A program made the translations under genes and the position numbers. Shown piece by piece: positions 1 to 10,124 of a stretch of 35,172 nucleotides of DNA (its first letter is position 1; each line of letters starts with the position of its first letter). Origin of the DNA: Microbotryomycetes sp. JL201. Taxonomy: Eukaryota > Basidiomycota > Microbotryomycetes. The DNA lies in NCBI GenBank assembly GCA_033819885.1, contig JAQYUZ010000073.1:1-35172 (forward strand). Reading direction: 5' to 3'. Below the pieces are notes generated by a model. The model was not told the DNA's origin. It saw nothing but the letters and a program-made list of their open reading frames with translations, and searched no databases.

Positions 1-77
1 TAACCCTAACCCTAACCCTAACCCTAACCCTAACCCTAACCCTAACCCTAACCCTAACCCTAACCCTAACCCTAACC
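1..77. repeat. Telomere, (TAACCC)n
   Basis: Just under 13 perfect tandem copies of TAACCC start at the first base. The C-rich strand lies at the 5' end, so the TTAGGG strand runs outward, as expected for a real chromosome end. The array breaks off abruptly into unique sequence after base 77. TTAGGG is the usual repeat of most filamentous fungi and many basidiomycetes. Confidence 0.98.
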
Positions 78-2121
78 AAAAACTTGTAGTGGGGGGTTAA
101 CCTCTTGCTGCCTTTGCCTGCAGCTTTTGCCTGCTTCCTTCGCTCTCCACCCTGCTGTTGCTCCTCTTGCTGCTCTTTTTCTGTCACTGTTGCTGCTCTT
201 GCCACTCTTGCTCTTGTTTGCTTTTCTGCTGTTGCACACTGCTTGCTGTTCTCCTGACTTTGCACTTGACTTTTGCTCATCACTCTGCTGCTGCCTTGGC
301 TTGTGCCTCTGCTTAAATCTTTCTTGCTTGCTCTGCTTCTGCTATGCGCTTCAGCACTTGCAGTCTACTTGTCAGCTTGTTTGACAAGGTCTGTTGCAAG
401 CTGGCTGCCACTTGGACTGCCTGCTCTGAAGCTGGTCTTGTACTGACACTTCTCTGCTGCTGCTGTCTGGCACGCTTTCAAGCGCCGACAAGTACGTCTG
501 CTTGTCTGCTTGCCTGTGTACACTCTGCTGCTTCAGTCACAACACCGTGCAACCGGCTTGCCACTGCCCTGCTGAGCTCTGACTTTTGCTCTCGTGTCTG
601 AGCTGACACAGTTGCCTTTGGCATCAAGGGTTCCGCTCTATTTGATCGTGTTCCCACTGTGTCTGAAGCTGTGGTGCCTTGCTGCAAAGTCTAGAGCGGT
701 CGCTTGCCTGGCCTCTGGCTCTTGTCAATGCTGGCCTCTGTGCATTACAATTTGGGCAGAAGGTTCACCCTGGATGATTCACGTCATAATACTTATAGAC
801 GCAACGCAGAGCGTGGCTGGTTGCGTTCCAAGCTGATGGCAAGCTGGAGAGACGTGCCGCACTGGGCGCCGACTTGGCCACCCTTTCCTGACCTGCCATG
901 CTCTGCCTGTTACGATTCGCACTCATATGCATCACATCTAGCCCACCGCATGCCTGTACTGGCGCTAGCACTTGCCCATAGCGACATCGTGGCCAACTTG
1001 CGCGACGCCGAGAGGCCCAAGCTCAGAGACTTCGCGCCTAAGACGCAATCACTGTTCATATGCCCGCGCGGAAGCACACAGCGACGCCTGATGGTGCAAT
1101 GTATTGCAACAGACCAAGGCTGATCACGATTGCAACGACCATGTCGCGAAGCCGGACAGTTCGAGGAACGCCACCAATGCCAACGCGCATTTCAGTCGCA
1201 AGTTGCACGTTCACAGTCATAGTCAACGATTATACTGTCGTGCGATGGTGCTCGCGTCGGCTCTGGGCGTGTAAGTCACTGGCACGGGACTGGGTAAGTG
1301 GTGCGCGATGGGCAGGCGACGTCAAGGGCTCCCTCGCCATGCTTGCTGGCTCGACAAACCATCACATCAGTCAACGCAAGTCTATTTCGAGGCGTCGCCG
1401 AGCTTCGCGACGGCCTTGACGATGTGGCTGAGGCGGCGTCGGTCAGCCGCGTACGTTGGCGCATGAAAAGGCCGCCGCGCGTCAGAGCAGATGCACGTGA
1501 TCAAAAGCTTGAAACGCTCAAATATGCTGCCGCTGAGCTACGCGTTGGCGTAGGCTCGAGATAGTCGCAATCGGGGTCGGCAGAGCGCGCGCCATCGTCG
1601 CCGCCGTCGAGTTGGGCGAATGAGCGCCAAGCGTTGTTCCTTGTGAGCCGAGTGTCTCCTGTTCGAGCGCGTGCCGAGTTGCGCGGTGACGCCGGTTGTA
1701 GGTGGCCGAAACGCCAGAGCGAAAGGGGCCCCGAGCTTACGGCGCCGAGTTTGTTAGGTTGATCGGCGACGTCCGCTCCCTCAGCTGACCAGTCGAGCTG
1801 CTGAAATGACACTCGACCTCTCATATCATCAACGCCCTTCCCGCACATCGTTCTGTTCTGCAGAGACTGGAAAAGTTCTGCCCGTCACGTGCCTTGGCGC
1901 AGAGCTACTCTCGAGAGAGACCGCCGCTCGACTGCGAATGTTCGTTCCGTTAGTCGCGATTGATCTTCATAAGCCCGAAGAGTGCTGCAAAAGAGGAGCT
2001 CGGGATATAACAAATAGAGACTGCCAGCGCGTCAGTAACGTTCGAATTTTCTCAAAGTCAAAGTTGGATGACTATCTGGCATTGGTTGTAGAGAGCGGGA
2101 TCGTGTACTGCAACAAATACA
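78..2121. other. Subtelomeric region, no recognised gene
   Basis: From about 97 to 700 the plus strand is strongly biased to C and T and built from degenerate CTTGCTG, CTGCTCTT and TGCTTGC words. Open frames here give Leu/Cys-rich or Ser-rich low-complexity peptides and are not credible genes. From about 700 to 2120 base composition returns to normal and several overlapping frames are open on both strands (for example 1298-1564 plus and 1501-1848 minus). None shows a recognisable domain or a consistent intron pattern. It may hold a decayed or unrecognised subtelomeric gene. Confidence 0.6.
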
Positions 2122-4339
2122 TCACTCTTTCATCTTGACAGATAAAGCCCATGCTGCCGCAACGCTGATCAGAACAACGGCACCGGCTGAAGCATACTGG
2201 GCGGGCCGCAGTAGCACGTCAGCTCGCTGAAATTGCTTGAAACTGGGAAAAAGCGACTCACTATCCGCGTCCCTGCAAAAGAGTTCAAATCTGGAGAGTG
2301 ACCGCTTGGCCGTCCATCAGATCCAGGTGCAGACGGCAACGGCCTCGTCGTGCCAGCCGGCGATGTTTCGGTCCGACTTTCTGTCAAAAGAGCCGGACCT
2401 CTTTCGCCGACGCCAACTTTGGAAAGCTGTGATCGTCTTCTCCGCTTCGCACGCGAGTTGTTGGCCCGTTTCGACGTGGACGCCGCCCCTTCCGGAACCG
2501 AGCTGCTCGCACCGTCGTCGCTGCCATTGTCGCTGCCATTGTCGCTGTCACTGACACCCTTTGATCCTTCCCATTCTGTCACAAGACGCATGAGCTGAGC
2601 CCGCTCGTCTTGCCAACCTTTGCGCTCTTTCCGGACGCTTTCCTCAAACGCCTCTCGCCAGCTCGTCCAACGGTTCTCCATCTCTTGTAGTATCCTGCTA
2701 TCTGCGTCCGTCGTTCGAGTCTCGACGGCCTTTTCCAGCCCTTGTACGCGATCCTCCAATAATTTGATAGTCTCGGTGGCCTCGGCATGCCGAGTTCGCA
2801 GCGTCTCACCAAGCTTGACGGCTTCTTCGAGCTCTGAAGAGAGCGCTTCCAATCGGCTCGACAGTGCCGCATTCTGCTCTGCAAGCTGTCGCTCGCGCGA
2901 ACGCGCAGACTCGTCACGCCCAGTGTGCTCAGATGTGCCAAACATACCGCCTCGAGTGCCAGATGCTGACGGTGTCACAGTATCGACGGACGATATTGAC
3001 CGCGTATCGTCATCGTCCTCGTCGTCGCGAGTCTGGTCGTCCAAGAGCTTTGCCACAGGCGATTCGCGGCCGTCACTCGCGGCCATGTCAACATCCCGTT
3101 CACCGCCCATGTCCCGCACGCGCAGCATGTGCTCCATGTCCCGTTTAGCATCCTCCATTTGCGCCCTGAGCACACCAACTTCTCGCTTGATGGCGTCATG
3201 CTCGGCGAGCAAGCCTTCGAGCTCTTGAATCTTGCCAATGTGACTTGCAAGTGATGACTGCGTCTCGTTGAGTTGCGATTGGAGTGCCGCGATACTTTGT
3301 GCGTGAGCATCGTCGCCAGCATAGTGACCATTCCCCATGTATGACGGCAATCCGCGCTGGTGAAAGTTCGGTGGCGGGGGCGCACCACCAAGCGTCTCAT
3401 GTACGTCATTGAGTGCCGATGTCAATTCCCCCAAGTGCGACGAGGTATCACGTGATTTTTGGAGTTCTCCCTGCAGCAGACAGTGTCACGAGTTTGTAAA
3501 ACTTCTCGGCAAGGCATGTCATTCACCTGCAGCCGGTTGAATACGTGCTCAAAACTGAGACCATTCGCCTGAGCGCCGCCGATGTTTCTAGCATTGCGTC
3601 TCTGGCTAGCCTGCTCGCTCGCCTGTCGGTACCATGCATTGAACTCGCTGCGGCAGGGAGGGAAATGGGTCAGATAGCACGGTCGCGGATGCTAAAACGC
3701 ACGCTCACCGAGAACTATACATGGCGTCATCTGCATTCAAGACAACAATGACCTTTGCCGAAACTTTGTGGTGCACGACAGTCTTGGAGTCGTCGCTGAC
3801 AATATCGATGCCAAATTCCTGCAAGGTGAAAGAGACCGTGAGAAGCCTTTCGTTCTAAAGTATTATGATCCACTTACCACTGTCGAGCCTGTTCTCAGCT
3901 CAAAAATGTCACTCTCGGCTGCCTCTGGCGACAGTCGCTGTCCGTCAATGAACGTTCCGTTTGAAGACTTGACGTCCTTGATCAAGACCTGTGCACGCAA
4001 GCGTGAGCGGAGCATCCAAAGTAGATCAGCCGTCGAGACATTGCTCACCTTGTCGTCCTCTGACCACACTTCTGCATGCATGCGACTCAGTACCTTGCTG
4101 TCAAAGTAGCCGTTTGTACCATTCGGAACAGTTTTCGCGTTCGTCTGACGTCCGATCTTGATGCGCGTGCCCGGAGGGTGCAGTGAAATCTGCTTTGGTA
4201 CAAATGTATCGTTCAGCGGTATCAAGTGCAGTGCCGGGAATACGTTTGAAGGCACATGTGGGCCTGGCGCGGCGGTCGATTGAGAAGCGGCCGTTGACGC
4301 AGGCGCCTTGTCGCCTGTCGTATATGGAGCGGGGGTCAT
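2122..4339 (-). CDS. Tail-anchored FHA-domain coiled-coil protein, Far10/Far9/SLMAP-like
   Basis: Six exons fit in phase: 4339-4049, 3988-3878, 3818-3709, 3647-3527, 3470-2262 and 2196-2122, giving 638 residues. Residues about 33-175 form a forkhead-associated (phosphothreonine-binding) domain with the typical KIGRQT, SRMHAEVW and KDVKSSNGTFIDG motifs. A segment with EFGIDIV and HHKVSAKV follows. Residues about 210-480 are heptad-rich coiled coil with an acidic interruption. The last 25-codon exon encodes YASAGAVVLISVAAAWALSV plus a short charged tail ending KMKE, a tail anchor of the kind found in SLMAP and yeast Far9/Far10. In those families the protein is a STRIPAK-complex subunit at the ER or nuclear envelope, acting in septation, mating arrest or hyphal fusion. 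The architecture matches; the exact pathway role here is inference. The start is the first ATG before the FHA domain. Confidence 0.88.
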
Positions 4340-4494
4340 GCTTGAGAGATGTCGTGTCTGTCGCGAGTCGTCAAAGCTGCAAAGGTGAATTCAGTGTGCT
4401 GAGCGTCAGCGCACGGATCTCTCTCAAGAGGCGTTCAGCTCAAGCTGTGCAAAACGTTGTCGCAGGCCGGACGTTCGAGCACAGACTTGAGCGA

Positions 4495-5004
4495 TTACCA
4501 GCGTGAAGTGACGGCATCTAGCGTGCCTCTTGTACATATTGTCGACGGAGTACGCAGGCATCTGACGTCGTCGCCATCGCCGAACACGCGCGACACGCGT
4601 TTGCAGCGCACTATCGTGTGACTGCAGGGACTATGAGCTCGACACTCACAGCGGTAGGCTTGTTCAGAAAGACACGAATGCGCGTTTGAGCGGCAACGGA
4701 CAGGGGACGGGCGGGCCAGCGGAGCACGTCTGCCCACGCGCAGTGGGACGGCTACAGTCTTGTTTGCTTCTCGGAGCAGTGCGCACAGTTTCAGAGGCTG
4801 GAGTGCGTCGTGTCGAGCGAGCGCTTTGTACGGATCGGTATAGACCAAAGAAGTCTTGACTTTGACCCGACCCGGCATTCGCAGTCGTTCACGATGCATC
4901 GCGGAAATGACCTTGTCATGAATCGCAAGCAACCATGTACTTCTTTGCTTATAAGTGAGCTCCATGGTAAAAAGCACATGCGCGCCTGCGCCAACATTTG
5001 TCAA
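4495..5004 (-). CDS. Hypothetical ORF, uncertain
   Basis: The frame is open for 169 codons, with a likely internal start at MELTYKQRSTW. The first ~105 residues look like a plausible basic protein (HDKVISAMHRERLRMPG, RVKVKTSLVYTDPYK, ALLREANKTVAVPL). A good donor (GTGAGT) follows the codons for QAYR, with an acceptor 20-30 nt later, but splicing there soon runs into a stop. I recognise no family. It lies between the divergent start of the FHA gene and the 3' end of COX6. It may be a real small gene with an unresolved 3' exon, or chance. Confidence 0.3.
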   Translation of the reverse strand: MTNVGAGAHVLFTMELTYKQRSTWLLAIHDKVISAMHRERLRMPGRVKVKTSLVYTDPYKALARHDALQPLKLCALLREANKTVAVPLRVGRRAPLARPSPVRCRSNAHSCLSEQAYRCECRAHSPCSHTIVRCKRVSRVFGDGDDVRCLRTPSTICTRGTLDAVTSRW

Positions 5005-5167
5005 GTGCTCCCTGCCGTTCTGCCGTAAAGACGAGTCGAAGCCATCACCCCAATATCCTCAATGTCGAAATAGCTTGTTTCTCACTCTCAGAAAGAGATC
5101 ACTCCATTTTTGGCCTTGAGCCCGCCGAGCGAACTCGACCTCTTTTCATCATCTACCTCCTCGCATT

Positions 5168-5196
5168 ACACACACACACACACACGCACACGCACG
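5168..5196. repeat. (CA)n microsatellite
   Basis: An uninterrupted run of about nine CA units is followed by imperfect ACGCAC units. It sits just downstream of the COX6 stop codon. Confidence 0.9.
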
Positions 5197-5225
5197 CAAG
5201 AATACGAGAGATAAAGCTCGCTATT

Positions 5226-6242
5226 TTAATGGTAAAGCTCCTCCTTGAGCAAAATGCCCAGGTCCTTGCGCAGCGCGGCCGTCTCGGCAACGTATGACTG
5301 GTACTGCGATTCGTTCTCAGTCTTTTCCTCTGTCAAGAGATGAACGGTCCGCGGGTCAATATCATTCGTTACAGCGCCTGGTAAGCTGACGCTGGATACG
5401 CACTCAGACCCTCAAAGATTCGGACGGCCGTCGAATAATCGTTGACACGACGAGCAGCTTTGATGGCTTCCTCGACAACTTCGAGAGCAAGGCCGGGAGC
5501 AATTGTCAGCTTCGTTAATCAAAAGGGAATGTCTGGTCTGTTTGCGGTCTCCGCAGGCGGCCAGACGTTGCAGGCACTCGACATCGCGGCGCGGTCGCGG
5601 CGCGGGAATTCCGTCACGACGTCCCAAGCGCACTCTTTGTGCAAACAACGTCCCCTGATGAATGTTGGCAGCGGAGCGCAATGCTTTGGGCGCGGATCGT
5701 GACGTCGGAAGACGCGCGCAGGTGCCCGGTCCAGCCGACAACGTGTATATGCATGCGCGAGCGTGACCACGCAAGCAAGCACATCAAGTTGCAGACAAAG
5801 AGCAGCGACGCTCACTCACCTTCTTGTGACGGGACCAAGTCGTAAGCGAAGCAGTTGTTGAGGCCGCGCTGCAACTCGAACAAGTCGTTTGTCTGGGCGA
5901 AAAAGTCGGCATATCGCTTGTTGAAAGACTCGTAGTCCTCGGCGGCGGCGTGCGACGAGTGTCGGACTTGGTGCAGACGGCACGGCAAGCGGCAGTTTCG
6001 TGGCACGGACGCGGCACGATGCGGTCAAGGCAGAAACGGCAGGGCACAGACGATGCATGGCGCAAAGGAGAAGAGGACACTTTGTCAGTAGCAGACATCA
6101 CACATGGGCAACGCCCGAGGCCAAGCACAGCCGCGCGATTGCGGTTCAGGGACTGACCAGCGAGCGTCGATGGGCGCGCGAGCTGCTGCACGACGGGCCG
6201 TGCAGATCGCAGGGAGGTCCTGAGCAATGCGAATGATGACAT
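5226..6242 (-). CDS. COX6: Cytochrome c oxidase subunit 6 (mammalian Va)
   Basis: Four exons, 6242-6158, 5966-5820, 5478-5404 and 5329-5226, join in phase to 136 residues, a normal length for the family. The N-terminus (SSFALLRTSLRSARPVVQQL) is a basic, acid-free mitochondrial presequence. The mature part carries the family signature: FNKRYADFF, LFELQRGLNNCFAYDLVPS, EEAIKAARRVNDYSTAVRIF and the C-terminal LGILLKEELYH. The product is a matrix-side peripheral subunit of complex IV. The exon 2/3 junction was chosen because the GAAG acceptor at 5479 is the only one giving the conserved 12-residue spacing between YDL and AARRVND. The gene is head-to-head with uL10m, with only 172 bp between start codons. 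Confidence 0.95.
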
Positions 6243-6414
6243 GGCGTTGACAGGTGGTGGCAGGCAGGTCAGCGAGAATGCGCGTGTGCGTGTTTTTGGA
6301 GCCGGCCAAAAAAGTCGCGAGTTCACCCGTTTGTAATCGTAATTACCCCAAGCTTGTAATCGCCAATTTGGCTCGACGCGGGAAAAGTGCCAAAGCGAGA
6401 CTCGGCCAACGACC
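6243..6414. promoter_or_regulatory. Shared divergent promoter of COX6 and uL10m
   Basis: Only 172 bp separate the two start codons, so both promoters must overlap here. A CCAAT pentamer lies at 6363-6367 on the plus strand. CCAAT is the site of the Hap2/3/5 complex, which controls respiratory genes in fungi. The pentamer is seen; its use is inferred. There is no clear TATA box. Confidence 0.5.
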
Positions 6415-7233
6415 ATGATGCAACGAACGGCAGTGCGACCGCTGTCGACTAGTGCATGCAGAGCTGCACCGAGTGTCTCGACTGCCTCGACTGCCTCGCC
6501 ATCGTCGTCGATTGCAGCGAAAGTCGTTCCTCGCACCCGTCCGTTGCCCGTCCGCAAGCAAGTACTTTACGCCAAGCATCAACGTCTCCTAACCAATAAC
6601 AAGGTCGTCTTGTTCCTGCGACCGAGCGACTTTACGGCGCACGAATGGCGCGACTTGCGGGCCGAAATTGTGCAAGCAGTTCCTGCATCGATCACGCCGA
6701 GCACCGATGCCAGTCCAGCAACAACGCAACAGCTCAAGTTGACCGTGCTCAGACCAGGCTTGCTCCCAGCTCTGCTTCGCGACGAGGCCGTGCGCGCCCA
6801 ATTCGACTCGAGTCTGCTCACGACACACCTTGCCGGACCGCTCGCCATCCTCACAGCTGCCGAGTTGCATCCTCCGACGCTCAAAAAGGTTCTCAAGATC
6901 TTGGAAAAGTACTCGACGTCCCCTGCGCGGAACGCATCGCCCGTAGACCCCAAGCAAGTAAAGACAAAGGATAGTGCCGCCACCGCTGCTGCTTTGCGCC
7001 TGCCCGTCTTGTCGAGCTTGTTCGAGACTCAGGCGGCAGACCATGCAAAAACGCTTGCAGTTTCCAAGATGCCCTCGCTCGACGTGCTCCGATCGCAAAT
7101 TGTCGGACTGCTGTCAATGCCGGGCGCGAGGATCACTGGAATGCTCGGACAGCGAGCCATCGAGGTGTCTAGGACATTGCAAGGATTCAAACAAGGTCTC
7201 GAGGACAGTCAAACGCAGGCGTCAAAAAGCTAG
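6415..7233 (+). CDS. Mitochondrial large-subunit ribosomal protein uL10m
   Basis: A single exon of 272 codons. The first ~45 residues are rich in Arg, Ser, Thr and Ala with no acidic residue, typical of a matrix presequence. The body shows the L10 layout: RKQVLYAKHQRLLTNNKVVL, then FTAHEWRDLRAEI, LRPGLLPALLRDE, LAGPLAILTAAELHP and near the end LLSMPGARITGMLGQRAIE. In the L10 family this protein anchors the L7/L12 stalk on the large subunit. The yeast counterpart is MRPL11. ATG 6418 is in frame and would be equally possible. It converges with the PPxY membrane protein downstream. Confidence 0.82.
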   Translation: MMQRTAVRPLSTSACRAAPSVSTASTASPSSSIAAKVVPRTRPLPVRKQVLYAKHQRLLTNNKVVLFLRPSDFTAHEWRDLRAEIVQAVPASITPSTDASPATTQQLKLTVLRPGLLPALLRDEAVRAQFDSSLLTTHLAGPLAILTAAELHPPTLKKVLKILEKYSTSPARNASPVDPKQVKTKDSAATAAALRLPVLSSLFETQAADHAKTLAVSKMPSLDVLRSQIVGLLSMPGARITGMLGQRAIEVSRTLQGFKQGLEDSQTQASKS

Positions 7234-7326
7234 AGAGCGACATCGGCGCTAGTAAATTGGGAAGCGGAAACTGTTGTAAAATACGTCTAGATACCACTGA
7301 ACTACCGAGTATACTGGTCTCAACTC

Positions 7327-7729
7327 CTATCTCGCTACCGCATCTGGAATGTACGCAGGCGGTGGCGTCCGTATCCGGTTCATCCGGCAAGCGGTTCCTG
7401 TTTCTACGGCAGCAAAAAAAAAGGTCAGGGTAGCGCGTCAGGGTAGGGCTGACAAACGACTCGTCTCTCGACTTGCCATGCCTGTCGAACCGTCGCCTGG
7501 ATGTGCTCCTATCTCGTTGCCGTCGCCACACGGCAGCGCCAACGATCAAGATCAGAAACAACCCGACCGAGCAAAGAACAGCCGAGAGAATGATTGTCGT
7601 AGTCTTCGATGACGCCATTGCGGCGCCAGGCGCGTCTTCGTTGCTGGCGTCATTAGGGTGGCTGCTGCCGCTCGGTTGTCCGGCGTGTGTGTCACCGACA
7701 AAGCGTGGAGATATAGGTGCCAGTATCAT
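7327..7729 (-). CDS. Single-pass membrane protein with cytosolic PPxY motif
   Basis: Exon 7729-7477 encodes a Ser/Thr/Asn-rich segment, then one membrane span (about residues 45-65: TIILSAVLCSVGLFLILIVG) and a strongly basic stop-transfer stretch (WRRQRDRSTSRRRFDRH). A 73-nt intron with a GC donor (GCAAGT) and a pyrimidine-rich TAG acceptor leads to exon 7403-7327, which ends in RTPPPAYIPDAVAR. The PPAY is a PY motif that could recruit a Rsp5/Nedd4-type ubiquitin ligase. A type I orientation (Ser/Thr-rich part outside) is predicted. No signal peptide is visible, so a 5' exon upstream may be missing; ATG 7729 is only the first in this frame. An alternative GT donor (GTCAGC) would end the protein in KQEPLAG instead. 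The family is not recognised. Confidence 0.6.
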
Positions 7730-8045
7730 GGCCGTGGTCTCTGATCAGATTTGCATGACGAGACAAACTGGTAAACTTGGGCCGGCACCTGTTCTTTTCA
7801 ATCACTGACTCGCCTTTCCGTCGTCGAGTCATGTTGCAACCCCAAGTAAGCATCGGATCCCGTCGTCATATAGCACCGCTGCGCGGCTCAAGAAGGAGCT
7901 ATCAATAGCTTCTAAATGATCAGGTAATAATATGCCAATCTTGCGCACGATAGGGCTTGCGCGGCCGCATGTCCGCAATCTCCGCCGACCAAGCACTTTT
8001 CGACAAGGTCGTCTTGTACAACAACAGAACACTGGCAAGACATGT
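7730..8045. other. Intergenic, possible unresolved 5' exon
   Basis: Between the MET1 stop codon and the PPxY gene on the same strand. Short minus-strand frames exist (for example one starting 2 nt after the MET1 stop, Cys-rich, 42 codons), but none splices in phase to the downstream gene. It probably holds the MET1 terminator and the PPxY gene promoter. Confidence 0.4.
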
Positions 8046-10124
8046 CTACCAATCAGAGCCGTCTACAAGTTTGCGCCAGTCATCGCCTAGTCCCTCTCGC
8101 ACGCGATAACCTTGCGGACCGAGCCATTCTGAAACTCGCCGCATGTCGCGGTCCTCGCCACCAGTTGTATCGTCGAGAATTGTCATGTCACCCTGTCCAT
8201 CTGTACCTTCCAGACACATGACGCTCCAACCGATCACGAGCATGCCCGGCGGTCGATGTGGACTGAGTCGTTTAAGCACGTCCGAAAGCGTTTCGATCGT
8301 GGCAGCGACAACGCGCTGGTCGGGACTTGATGCTCGCTCAATCAGCGCTATTGGCAAGTACGACGGGAACGGGGATTTTGGATGCCTGATCAAACTGTCG
8401 ACGAGGCTGTCGAGCCTAGCGACGCCCATCAAGACTGCCAACGTCTTGCCTCGCTCGTAGCCGTCAACTCCAACCTCACGACCGCCCCTACCGACGCCAG
8501 TGCACACTGCCAAGCTCTCAGCAACACCGCGCTGAGTGACGGGAATACCACAGATCGTTGGGCCCGCCAAGCACGAAGATAAACCCGGTATGACGACGGG
8601 GTCGAACCCTGCTTTTCGAAAATGAATCACCTCTTCGCCTCCTCTGCCGTACAAGAATGGGTCCCCTTGCTTCATGCGGAGCACGGTTTTGCCTTGACTA
8701 GCGGCTTCGACCGCGAGTCGCATAAGTTCGTCTTGCGCGTGCTCAGCGTTGCCCGGGTATTTCTTGGCAATAACGATGCCCTTGCGTCGATCTTCCGGGA
8801 TCAAGGCGAGAATCTCGGCAGGGACGAGCTTGTCCGACAGGAACACGTCGACAAAGTATGGCGATCCAGGCGGCGACGTCAAGAACAAGTGTGCAAGGCG
8901 AGTCAACAGCAACGTCGAACCAGTACCAGTTCCGAGCAGAAAGATTCGACCTTTTGCTCGTTTCGGCGGACTGAGCGACAGTGAATGTTGCGAGGTGAGA
9001 GCATCGAGTGCATTTGGCGAAGCAGAGCCAGGCGACGAATGCGCAAGTGGCGTTGAAGGTGACGACAGCGTCGACATGTCGACATGCGCGAGGCGGTCGA
9101 GCGGCCAGTATTCGCTCAACTGCGCCACATGTCTCATGCGCGTCTTCTGCGCTTCGACGGCAGACCATGTGCCGGTTGCAGTCGGTGAGCGCAACCTAAT
9201 GATCGGAACGGATCAACAAACGACATACAAGACAGGACAAGCCCCGACTCACCCCGCGCTGTCCTCAGTTTCCTGCTGCAGTGTGGCCGATGCAATCATA
9301 AGCTCACGCTCAAGCTGAGCACTGCGCTCCCTCGTCAATTGTTCGACCGGGCGATTCAAAGACGTGCCACTGATCTCGACTTCTTCGCTCTCAACAGCTT
9401 TTTCCCACGCGTTGGCGTCCGACGCCTGTTCGAGGAGCTGATTCCGCAAGCGCGAAACGGCCAAGACAGCGTTTCCAACGTTTGATGGCAAGGCTGCAAC
9501 AATCTCGCGCCTGATGCGGGTTGCGAGTCTACACGCTCGGGAATTTGTCGTGACGGCAATCTGCAGCGGGCTTTTCAGGCCTGTTGTCGTTGATCTGGTA
9601 CCTTCTGTCTGCAGTCCAAAGCGATGTGTCGTTGGCCAGTTGAAATCAGAAAGCTGAGGCGCATCGGCAACGTTGACTAGGAAGCGACGATCGTGAGCAG
9701 CTTGGACAAATGCCTGAGCTGATGCATACGTCCGCCTTGAAACCGTCGAGTTTTGAACCGCCATCGTATCGCCTAGCGTAATCATCATGCAGCTTGTGAC
9801 AAAGTCGCGAGGCAATGTGTCAAACCAGGCGTCCCAAATGTCCTTCGTGGCGTCTGAGGCGACGTCCCATACAATAGAGTTGACTTGACCCTGCTTCTTT
9901 CTCCATGCCAGCTCCGGGTCCCAACTTTGCGTTTCGCTCGCGCCGACGTACACCTTGTACCCGGCTTCGAGCGCCGTGAATGCACGCAACGAGCTAATTC
10001 TCGTTGGCGCAAGCACAATCATTGACGAGAACCGAGAAGTAGACTTTGGAGTAGACGACGATGGAGTATTCGAAAAGCCGAGAAGCATGGAAGCGCCTGA
10101 TTGAGCATCTGCAAAAGAGACCAT
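8046..10124 (-). CDS. MET1: Uroporphyrinogen-III C-methyltransferase with Met8-like N-terminus (siroheme synthase)
   Basis: Exons 10124-9253 and 9195-8046 join across a 57-nt GT-AG intron in phase 2, giving about 673 residues. The N-terminal third resembles the precorrin-2 dehydrogenase half of siroheme synthase (LQIAVTTN, LATRIRREIVAALP), as in yeast Met1. The usual Gly-rich NAD loop is not evident. The C-terminal half is a tetrapyrrole methylase: LLGTGTGST, DKLVPAEILALIP, KKYPGNAEHAQDEL, RMKQGDPFLYGRGGEEV and GIPVTQRG. It uses SAM to make precorrin-2 from uroporphyrinogen III, the first step to sirohaem, the cofactor of sulfite reductase. In yeast Met1, Met8 performs the dehydrogenase and chelatase steps; by analogy the N-terminal part here may be non-catalytic. 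ATG 10124 directly precedes the family's usual GAS start region. Confidence 0.93.

Noticed and set aside
127-384. 85-codon Leu/Cys-rich ORF that looks like a membrane peptide
   Set aside because: It is a by-product of the CT-rich low-complexity subtelomere; neighbouring frames give equally simple peptides.
704-1123. 139-codon plus ORF in the subtelomere
   Set aside because: No domain, no conserved-looking segments, and frames on the other strand are equally open.
2620-3228. 202-codon Ser/Arg-rich plus ORF
   Set aside because: It is antisense to the coiled-coil exon of the FHA gene and mirrors its codon pattern.
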